From Methanoregulaceae archaeon (lineage in GTDB: Archaea > Halobacteriota > Methanomicrobia > Methanomicrobiales > Methanospirillaceae): 12,382 nucleotides of DNA. The notes under the pieces were generated by a model, which was not told the DNA's origin, searched no databases, and was given only the letters and a program-made list of their open reading frames with translations. The stretch is from positions 1-12,382 of the forward strand of contig JALOPT010000031.1 in assembly GCA_025453715.1 (NCBI GenBank), in the 5' to 3' direction. Shown here piece by piece: positions 1 through 5,198 of the stretch; the first letter of the stretch is position 1; each line of letters begins with the position of its first letter. The position numbers and the translations under genes were made by a program.

Positions 1-69
1 TTGTTGTGCCTGCTGCATGGTGAGTTGCTTCAAAATGGCTTGCTGCTTAGCCTGTAAGTTGATCTGCAC
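1..69 (-). CDS. possible 5' end of a Gln-rich leftward gene (partial)
   Basis: Read on the minus strand, this stretch is open from a GTG at 69 to the window edge and gives a Gln/Ala/Leu-rich peptide beginning MQINLQAKQQAILKQL, coiled-coil-like in composition. An in-frame ATG also occurs at 18. The frame is closed just upstream by a stop at 76-78. A TATA-like AT run at 79-87 lies upstream, but there is no Shine-Dalgarno sequence before either start. Only 23 codons are visible, so the family cannot be named and the frame may be fortuitous. If real, the gene is divergent from the transporter and shares its upstream region. Confidence 0.25.
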   Translation of the reverse strand, partial: MQINLQAKQQAILKQLTMQQAQQ

Positions 70-97
70 AAATCGTGATTAAATAATTTGACTACGC

Positions 98-221
98 GGT
101 GCACTGATGCACCGGGATCACGATATCAATGCACAGTTTTTATTAAGATGCACCACTAATTGTTCAGAAGGTGCACCATACAAAGATTGCACCCTGAACA
201 GGCTGTAAATATTAGTTCAGG
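98..221. promoter_or_regulatory. repeat-rich control region upstream of the acetate-type transporter
   Basis: The hexamer TGCACC or its complement GGTGCA is greatly over-represented here. GGTGCA-CTGA-TGCACC at 98-113 is a perfect inverted repeat, a single TGCACC lies at 149-154, and GGTGCACC at 170-177 is a palindrome followed by TGCACC at 188-193. Related TGCACA hexamers lie at 65-70 and 130-135. A second motif, CTGAAC/GTTCAG, occurs at 162-167, 194-199 and 215-220. Arms 161-175 and 188-200 can pair over 13 bp, with an AA bulge at 168-169. Alternatively, 193-199 can pair with 215-221 around a TATA-like TAAATATTA (206-214). This could be a cluster of protein operators or a two-state RNA or DNA structure; the sequence alone does not say which. 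No known regulator motif is recognised. Confidence 0.55.
206..214 (+). promoter_or_regulatory. candidate TATA box for the transporter gene
   Basis: TAAATATTA lies between the CCTGAAC (193-199) and GTTCAGG (215-221) arms. With usual archaeal spacing, transcription would begin around 235-240, leaving a leader of roughly 100 nt before the TTG start. An alternative TATA-like TTAAATAA lies at 79-86. If that one were used, the whole repeat region would be transcribed into the leader. Confidence 0.35.
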
Positions 222-335
222 CTCATTATGATGCCGGCAGGCGATCTCAGGTCCCGTAAAAAAGTACCTGTATAACCTCACTGATGTTTAAGAGGCACCC
301 TTTGCTGACAGCCTGGTTACCAGGAGAGGATACTT

Positions 336-926
336 TTGACTGAAACCAAAGAAATAGGAAGGAACGATATTTTCCTGACCGATAATACTGCAAACCCGGC
401 ACCACTCGGGCTCTGTGCATTTGGTATGACAACATTGTTATTGAGCATTCATAATTTAGGTATAACAACATTGTCAAGCCCGATTCTCGCCATGACTATT
501 TTTTATGGTGGCCTTGCACAGGTCATTGCCGGTATCATGGAGTGGAAAAAGAATAATACATTCGGACTTGTTACATTCGGAAGTTTCGGATTTTTCTGGA
601 TCTCGTTTGCATCAATCCTCATGCTCCCTGCACTTGGTCTTTCCAAGGCCCCTAATCCGGTGGAACTGGCAATGTTTCTGAGTGTCTGGGGTATCTTTGC
701 ATTCGGGCTCTTTATCTGTACATTAAAAATGCACAAGATCCTGATGGTCACGCTCCTGACAGTGGTGCTGCTGGTAATCCTCCTCGTAGCAGCGCAGTTG
801 ACCGGAAGTGCACTAATCCTCCAGCTTGGTGGTGTAATGGGTATCATCGCCGGAGGTCTTGCACTTTATATTGGAATTGGTCAGCTTGTCAATGAGATTC
901 ATGGGACCAAAGTGTTCCCGGTCTAA
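336..926 (+). CDS. GPR1/FUN34/YaaH family acetate/succinate transporter
   Basis: A 196-residue integral membrane protein of the acetate uptake transporter (AceTr) family, which moves acetate and related short monocarboxylates or succinate across the cytoplasmic membrane. The family signature NPAPLGL is at residues 20-26. It is followed by the conserved FYGGLAQVIAG (57-67), an amphipathic link and the FGSFGFFW segment (81-88). Six hydrophobic helices fit the family fold, and length is normal. Translation starts at TTG 336, supported by a strong Shine-Dalgarno GGAGAGG at 323-329 six bases upstream; no in-frame ATG exists near the N-terminus. An oligo-T run follows the stop directly. The gene stands alone, and its long repeat-laden upstream region suggests tight regulation. 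Substrate is inferred from the family; in a methanogen acetate uptake for biosynthesis would be a natural role. Confidence 0.92.
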   Translation: MTETKEIGRNDIFLTDNTANPAPLGLCAFGMTTLLLSIHNLGITTLSSPILAMTIFYGGLAQVIAGIMEWKKNNTFGLVTFGSFGFFWISFASILMLPALGLSKAPNPVELAMFLSVWGIFAFGLFICTLKMHKILMVTLLTVVLLVILLVAAQLTGSALILQLGGVMGIIAGGLALYIGIGQLVNEIHGTKVFPV

Positions 927-935
927 TTTTTTTTT
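927..935 (+). terminator. oligo-T terminator after the transporter
   Basis: Nine consecutive T residues follow the TAA stop of the transporter immediately, a typical archaeal transcription stop signal. Confidence 0.6.
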
Positions 936-1096
936 ACCGGTTATTGATGGTTTTACTAACGCAACGAAAAATCACCATCATTTCTCATTAAACGTCTGTC
1001 TGCTCGTCGCAGACGACCAGAGATTTCTTACCCTTTTCGGGGATTTTAACGGTTTTCAAATCAACGGTATTAAAACCGAACATCACTCTCTCCGGA
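936..1096. other. intergenic with two hairpins between convergent genes
   Basis: No gene is seen. Two inverted repeats are present. GTCTGC-TCGTC-GCAGAC at 998-1014 has a 6-bp stem and 5-nt loop. CGGTTTT at 1050-1056 pairs with AAAACCG at 1072-1078. The position between the ends of convergent genes suits 3'-end or terminator structures, the second mainly for the leftward glycosylase gene. Confidence 0.4.
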
Positions 1097-1711
1097 TTAT
1101 ATCCTGGCGTCGTTTTCCATTTCACTGATAAGATCCCCAAGCTTCCTGAAATCTTCCTTCAGGTGTTCCCGGCTCAGCGGGTTATGAAGTGTTGCAGCTG
1201 GGTGCAGGGAAGGTATTATTTTTTGGGGAAACCCGAATGGTTCCCCTTCAAACACGGTCCCTGATATATCGGTGATCTTTACAAACTCCACCCCTATTCT
1301 TCTTAACAGGTAGCGTGTCGCATGCCTGCCAAGCGGGACAAGTAAAGGAGGCCGGATTGTTGCAATCTGCTGTTCCAGCCATGGGGTACAGGCTGTGATT
1401 TCATCGGGATCCGGGTCCCGGTTACCAGGCGGGCGGTGCTTCACAATATTTGCGATAAAAACGTCCTCACGTGAGAGCCCTATCCCGGCAAGAAGTGAAT
1501 CAAGGACCTTACCGGCCCTGCCTACAAATGGCCTTCCGAGTGAGTCCTCCTGTTCTCCGGGAGCTTCACCGATAAACATCACCCTGGCATTCATATTACC
1601 CTCACCTGGAACGCCCTGCTTTGCCCCATCCCAAAGCGTGCAGCGGCGGCATTTCGTGATCTGGCTGGATAGCCGGTCAAGAATCACACCGGCTGGTTCA
1701 TCGGGGACCAT
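1097..1711 (-). CDS. family 4 (Fe-S) uracil-DNA glycosylase
   Basis: Predicted 204-residue enzyme that removes uracil from DNA, starting base excision repair of deaminated cytosine. Motif 1, GEAPGEQED, is at residues 48-56, followed by GRPFVGRAGKVLD (59-71), the RPPGNRDP segment (93-100) and the C-terminal catalytic-loop motif HPAATL (170-175). The N-terminal cluster ligands Cys21 and Cys24 (CRRC) and a later Cys108 are present. The remaining expected ligand, in the usual KCRPP motif, is His92 here (KHRPP). I place the start at ATG 1711. The frame stays open upstream to 1972, but that extension is antisense to the TPR gene and does not resemble the family. No Shine-Dalgarno is visible, and a TATA-like T/A run at 1741-1750 suggests a very short leader. 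Confidence 0.9.
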   Translation of the reverse strand: MVPDEPAGVILDRLSSQITKCRRCTLWDGAKQGVPGEGNMNARVMFIGEAPGEQEDSLGRPFVGRAGKVLDSLLAGIGLSREDVFIANIVKHRPPGNRDPDPDEITACTPWLEQQIATIRPPLLVPLGRHATRYLLRRIGVEFVKITDISGTVFEGEPFGFPQKIIPSLHPAATLHNPLSREHLKEDFRKLGDLISEMENDARI

Positions 1712-1813
1712 ATTTTCATTTGATGAAAGGGGACTCGAGAATAAAAAAGATAGTGGTCCTCTGCATGGCAGAAACAGCAATCCCGGAATATTCGTCCTGT
1801 GGGCATCCACAGG

Positions 1814-1822
1814 ATAAATAAT
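1814..1822 (+). promoter_or_regulatory. candidate TATA box for the TPR gene
   Basis: The AT run ATAAATAAT within 1811-1829 sits about 30-37 bases before ATG 1851. This predicts initiation near 1843 and a leader of under ten bases. That fits the weak, badly spaced GGTGG (1832-1836) being unnecessary for translation. Confidence 0.4.
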
Positions 1823-1850
1823 TAATAAACCGGTGGTAAAAATACTAGGT

Positions 1851-2459
1851 ATGCGCCGATTCCTGCATATCAAACGCCGTATAGTTTTAATCCTTGTAAT
1901 TTCGCTGATAATTATCCCGTTACTTGTTTCCGCTTCGGGCGAAAACCAGGGGGATGATGCAACCACCCTCACGACAAAAGGATTTGACCTGTATAAGGTG
2001 GCCCGTTTCCAGGATGCACTAATTTCCTTTGAAAAGGCGATCGCCCTTGATCCCTATTCCTCATTGTCATGGTATGGGAAAGGACTGACGAGTGCAGCAT
2101 TAAATGATAAAGAAGGGGCAATACAGGCACTCGATCGCGCAACAGAACTCAGCCCGAAAGATGAACAGGCGTGGTTAAAAAAGGGTGAGGTGTACATCTC
2201 CATGAACCGGAATGACCTTGCCATTACGGCGTATAAAAGGGCCCTTCTTATCAATCCGAATAATAAAGAAGCAAAAAGGAACCTGGAGTTACTTGGCGTA
2301 CAGGCAACACCAACCACGGCTGATTACAGTCAATATTCATCACCGGGACAGGCAACACCAACACCTGCAAAAATTATACCCTTTGCTCAGTCAGCCGGAA
2401 TAATTCTTGGAATTGGTATAGTCCTTATTTTATTCAGTTATACCAGAAAGAAGCATTAA
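1851..2459 (+). CDS. membrane-anchored TPR-repeat protein
   Basis: Predicted 202-residue protein, probably facing outside the cell. The N-terminus is basic (MRRFLHIKRR) and leads into a hydrophobic segment ending in LVSASG, a signal peptide or anchor. About three tetratricopeptide repeats follow, seen in the helix-pair patterns AxxSFEKAIALDP, AIQALDRATELSPKD and AITAYKRALLINPNNKEA. A Thr/Pro/Ser-rich linker with a doubled QATPT element then leads to a C-terminal membrane helix and a positively charged tail (RKKH). TPRs are protein-interaction scaffolds; the partner is unknown. An in-frame GTG at 1833 would add six residues, but the ATG at 1851 better suits the signal peptide and the promoter. 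The start region is divergent from the glycosylase gene. Confidence 0.85.
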   Translation: MRRFLHIKRRIVLILVISLIIIPLLVSASGENQGDDATTLTTKGFDLYKVARFQDALISFEKAIALDPYSSLSWYGKGLTSAALNDKEGAIQALDRATELSPKDEQAWLKKGEVYISMNRNDLAITAYKRALLINPNNKEAKRNLELLGVQATPTTADYSQYSSPGQATPTPAKIIPFAQSAGIILGIGIVLILFSYTRKKH

Positions 2460-2608
2460 TGCAAAGAAACGGAAAATAGGACAGCGGCCGATCGTTTTTG
2501 TTTCAACAACAGGATTCCACTGCCATTATTTCGGATATAGCTAGCGCTCCCGGTGCTATCCCGGGACCACCGAACCCTGTCAAGTCCCCTACCGGGAAAT
2601 TTTAATAA
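2460..2608. other. short intergenic, no gene seen
   Basis: This gap separates the convergent TPR gene and the broken CcdA-like gene. I see no convincing coding frame. Weak GC-rich dyads around 2536-2570 (ATAGC/GCTAT and CCCGG/CCGGG) could be 3'-end structure, but none is compelling. Confidence 0.3.
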
Positions 2609-3269
2609 TTACCGGAATGCTAGGTAGAGGAAATAAATTCCGATAATTATATTATTATCCCAATAATCCGGTCAAAAACCTCACCGCTCAGCCGGGTTAC
2701 AGATTTAATTTTCTGCCCGAACGCTCCGCCAATTGTACTGATAAGAATGAGGGGGATGCAGAGGCCAATCCCGTAAATTAACATGGTGAAGAAGCCCTGC
2801 ACGGCGGTCTGGTACAGGGCAATATAGGTCAGAACGATGATAAGCATCGGGGCACCGCGTCCAATCGTTATAGCCCCGAATGAAAGTCCAAGGAGAAAGG
2901 TACCGGTGAGGGTATAGGAAACAGGGGCCCTTAAAAATGAAAATATCTTCCGGATTGGAGGTTTGTACAGGTGCAGGAGCTGGACACCCATGAGAATCAT
3001 AAGTGCACCGCCAACAGACCAGGCCAGCGTGCTGTCAAGAAACAACAGGTAATTCCCGATTACCCCTGCAATTATACCAAGGGGTACTAGTACCAAAATT
3101 GTACCGGCTGAAAATGCCAGGACCAGCTGGAAAACTGCTCCGGGTGAAAGCTCTGTTTTACCATCAGGTACCCTATCAGCCCCATACAAAGGACGCTGTT
3201 ACAGGGACATATGCCTGCGATCAGGCCGAAGATGAATATCCCAGGGATTGAGGCGTCCAATACGGGCAT
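2609..3269 (-). pseudogene. CcdA/DsbD-like membrane protein with two frameshifts
   Basis: The reading begins at ATG 3269 (MPVLDASIPGIFIFGLIAG). It carries the first family motif ICPCNSVLC (residues 20-28), then loses frame at an AAAA run (plus-strand TTTT, 3156-3159). Restoring one A joins it to TELSPGAVFQLVLAFSAG and on through several membrane helices to RIIGIII, where a stop falls at 2647-2649. Restoring one more base in the AT run at 2649-2658 continues the protein as IIGIYFLYLAFR to a stop at 2609-2611. That makes about 220 residues, a normal length with a normal last helix. CcdA-type proteins carry electrons across the membrane through two cysteines. The second-half cysteine is absent here (RGAP around residue 138 where CxxP is usual). 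This is either a decayed gene, a sequence with indel errors, or a divergent paralogue. Confidence 0.75.
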
Positions 3270-3617
3270 TTTATTATCCCCATTGCTTTCACGGGTATAA
3301 GCTTGTATCTTCCATGGTCTGACCTGCTACAAGCGTACAAACCTGCGGTAGAATAATCCTGAACCGGAAAATGGTCCCGGTTTTCCCGAACCCCCCGGCA
3401 TGACCTCCGCATCATCTTCTTATAATTCACGTATTCTTTTTTTGTGTTCTCCGATCCGGGTTACCAGAGCTATTTTACCCCATATGCAGTGAAGCCAGCA
3501 AAATTACGAGATTTTGCCTCCATTCCATGATCAGCGCAGGGTAATTTTAATACTTTTATGTATCAGTAAATCCCATTTTACTCAACAATTATTAATGGCA
3601 GAGGAAGGCAGGGTCAT
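3270..3617. other. intergenic before the response regulator
   Basis: No convincing gene is seen. A 69-codon minus-strand frame (3221-3430) overlaps the CcdA-like start in another frame and resembles nothing known. The right part carries AT-rich promoter sequence for the response regulator: TTTTAATA at 3545-3552 and ACTTTTATG at 3552-3560. Either would place initiation about 35-45 bases before ATG 3618. Confidence 0.4.
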
Positions 3618-3986
3618 ATGGACGAAATAAAAATTCTCATTGTGGATGATGAGGAAAATATCCTGACTATTTTCCGGCTTCTGCTGGAGAACAAAGGATA
3701 CAGAGTTGATATTGCTTCCACTGCGGAAGAAGCCCTTATAAAAGTCAGATCTCAAAAGTACAATCTCTGCCTTCTTGATCTAAACCTTCCCGATATGCAT
3801 GGGATTGAACTGCTCAGGCAGATACACCAAATCGATCCCGGGATGAAAAAACTTATGGTGACGGGAGAAAGTCCAGGTGCTGATACACAGACGGCGCGAA
3901 ATAACGGTGCCGACGGTATTATTTTAAAACCTGTCAACAGGGTTGCACTGATCACTGCTGTAGAAACTGCATTACAGTCAGGGTAA
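3618..3986 (+). CDS. single-domain response regulator (CheY-like receiver)
   Basis: A 122-residue cytoplasmic phosphoacceptor with only a receiver domain and no output domain. All key residues are present: the acidic triad Asp10-Asp11-Glu12, phospho-acceptor Asp54 (LLDLNLPD), switch Thr82 (MVTGES) and Lys104-Pro105. The alpha4-beta5 switch region looks intact, so it should be phosphorylated by a histidine kinase and act through protein contacts. GAGG at 3601-3604 and AGGG at 3610-3613 precede the ATG; spacing is loose but acceptable. The next locus downstream is the ruin of a receiver-kinase gene, so a former local partner may have been lost. The current partner kinase is not in the window. 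Confidence 0.92.
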   Translation: MDEIKILIVDDEENILTIFRLLLENKGYRVDIASTAEEALIKVRSQKYNLCLLDLNLPDMHGIELLRQIHQIDPGMKKLMVTGESPGADTQTARNNGADGIILKPVNRVALITAVETALQSG

Positions 3987-4021
3987 TGCCGTTTTATCCC
4001 GGTTTTTAATCAGGACCTCCG

Positions 4022-4028
4022 TTTTTTT
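4022..4028 (+). terminator. oligo-T terminator after the response regulator
   Basis: Seven T residues lie 36 bases after the response regulator stop, with smaller T runs before them. This is a plausible archaeal terminator separating it from the pseudogene. Confidence 0.4.
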
Positions 4029-4062
4029 ACTAGCAGGACCACTGATGCCAGGTGAGGAGTAT

Positions 4063-4361
4063 ATGATTTCTGTCCTCCATGTCGATAATGAACCGACTCT
4101 CCTTACAATTTCAAGGATTTTCATTGAACATGACACAGAATGCAGGGTCACAACCTGTGAAAAAGTTGCAGATGCCCTGGTTCTGCTGAAATAAGAATAA
4201 ATTGACATAATTATCTCTGACTATGAAAGCCGGTAACGAACGGAATAAATTTTCTGAAAAAGGTCCGGTAGAGCCCAGTCTATACCCGTTTACATGGATT
4301 ACAATTGCAGAGAAAGGAAGGTGGGGGGGCAAGGTTTGAGATAAGGGTGCCGAAGGAGTAG
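4063..4361 (+). pseudogene. collapsed receiver-histidine kinase gene remnant
   Basis: ATG 4063 follows a strong Shine-Dalgarno (GGTGAGGAG, 4051-4059) and opens a receiver domain: MISVLHVDNEPTLLTISRIF. The frame meets TAA stops at 4192 and 4198 but continues to read as a receiver (IDIIISDYE, with the phospho-acceptor Asp). After a one-base loss near 4228 it reads PVTNGINFLKKVR, then a TAG at 4269-4271. Only a few codons later the sequence matches the tail of a methanogen histidine kinase ATPase domain: TWITIAEKG in one frame, then GGARFEIRVPKE (about 4326-4358) in another, ending with TAG at 4359-4361. The acidic pocket reads DN, not DD. The PAS/HisKA/ATPase middle is gone. I infer one receiver-PAS-kinase gene that suffered a large internal deletion and then point decay. 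Confidence 0.72.
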
Positions 4362-4490
4362 TACCATTTTCTTGCGTCCTCTTTTTGATCAAATTAAGAA
4401 CAGAAGCAATGGTTCAATCACGTCCTTAACGGGTTACGATTGAAAAAGGGAATGCCCAATGCAGGAATTACACCTGGTAAAAAATGAGAG
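4362..4490. other. short intergenic with leftward terminator
   Basis: No gene is seen. Plus-strand A6 at 4479-4484 reads as an oligo-T run on the minus strand, seven bases after the stop of the META lipoprotein gene. It probably terminates that gene. Confidence 0.4.
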
Positions 4491-5042
4491 TTAATAGCGA
4501 GGCATTGGTGATGAAGGGTTTCTTGTATAGACCAGGTTACTGTTCAGATTGTCAGTAAGGGTCAGTTCGCCATTTGAATTTACGACGTAGCTCGTGGTCT
4601 TCTGAAGGATCTGGAAATAGGTTTCTTCCGTGTTTACGCTATCTGTACAGTATTTATTTGTAGATGCAACAGGGCCGATTGTCATGCCCATACCGTTGTA
4701 CAATTGCTGGCCGCTAAGCGTGTACTGGGCTTTATAATTATTACAGCCTGTTGAGCCCTGAAAATTGCCTGCATTATCAAAAATAATATTAATCTGCATA
4801 TTCGTCATCAATACCGGCGCAGAGCCCCCCTGTTCCCCAATCTGCTTGAGGAACCAGTTCCCCTGCAGTAACGGGTCTTTTACCTGTGCAGGGGCTGAAG
4901 CCGGGACAGCTGTCGGGCTTGACGTCACAAACGGGGTTGAAACAGCTGTTACGGGAGCTGATGGCGGCTGTGTTGTACATCCGGCGATAAGCAGTGCCAG
5001 ACCCAGGCATATGATAATTCCGGCAGGTAAAATTCCTTTCAT
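4491..5042 (-). CDS. META/HslJ-domain lipoprotein
   Basis: A 183-residue predicted lipoprotein. A lipobox LIAGC puts the lipidated cysteine at Cys22 after a hydrophobic signal peptide. A Pro/Thr/Ser-rich tether (about 23-55) follows, then one META domain (about 58-174) with the hallmark GNWFLKQI start, the FDNAGNFQGSTGCNNYKAQY core (Cys100) and a later Cys132, followed by NTEETYFQILQ. Cys100 and Cys132 could form a disulfide outside the cell. META domains occur in bacterial HslJ and many archaeal surface proteins; their molecular job is not settled. There is no Shine-Dalgarno. An AT-rich stretch at about 5065-5093 may serve as promoter with a short leader. A two-META relative lies at 9283-10434. 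Confidence 0.87.
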   Translation of the reverse strand: MKGILPAGIIICLGLALLIAGCTTQPPSAPVTAVSTPFVTSSPTAVPASAPAQVKDPLLQGNWFLKQIGEQGGSAPVLMTNMQINIIFDNAGNFQGSTGCNNYKAQYTLSGQQLYNGMGMTIGPVASTNKYCTDSVNTEETYFQILQKTTSYVVNSNGELTLTDNLNSNLVYTRNPSSPMPRY

Positions 5043-5198
5043 GGAGCGTTATTGGAATGCTCTACAATTAAAATATTTTTTTTATTTGTCCACGATTGCG
5101 GATAAATCCGCGGAGATTGATATCAGGTTTACCTGCGATACTATTGCCCGGTCGAAATAACAGTAATTCTGACTGAATACCAAAGGGAATCTAAAAGA
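5043..5198. promoter_or_regulatory. promoter region of the META lipoprotein
   Basis: The gap holds no gene. The AT-rich block at about 5068-5093, read on the minus strand, contains a TATA-like AAATAAAAAAAATATTTT, the only obvious promoter element before ATG 5042. Confidence 0.35.

Noticed and set aside
98..221. CRISPR array
   Set aside because: Repeats are only 6-7 bases, spacing is irregular and they occur in both orientations; no 24-40 base repeats or uniform spacers exist.
1712..1972. N-terminal extension of the glycosylase frame by 87 codons
   Set aside because: It is antisense to the TPR gene and its promoter, has no resemblance to the family, and the enzyme is complete from ATG 1711.
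3156..3159. Programmed -1 ribosomal frameshifting in the CcdA-like gene
   Set aside because: A single A-AAA slip could restore frame here, but no classic heptamer or downstream pseudoknot is apparent, and a second independent break remains at 2649-2658.
3221..3430. 69-codon minus-strand frame
   Set aside because: It overlaps the CcdA-like start in another frame, is rich in Arg/Ser/Cys with no motif, and has no ribosome site.
4111..4392. 93-codon minus-strand frame
   Set aside because: It is antisense to the receiver-kinase remnant, whose plus-strand reading is clearly family-like.
4765..5160. 131-codon plus-strand frame
   Set aside because: Antisense to the META lipoprotein and its promoter; composition is that of a reverse reading.
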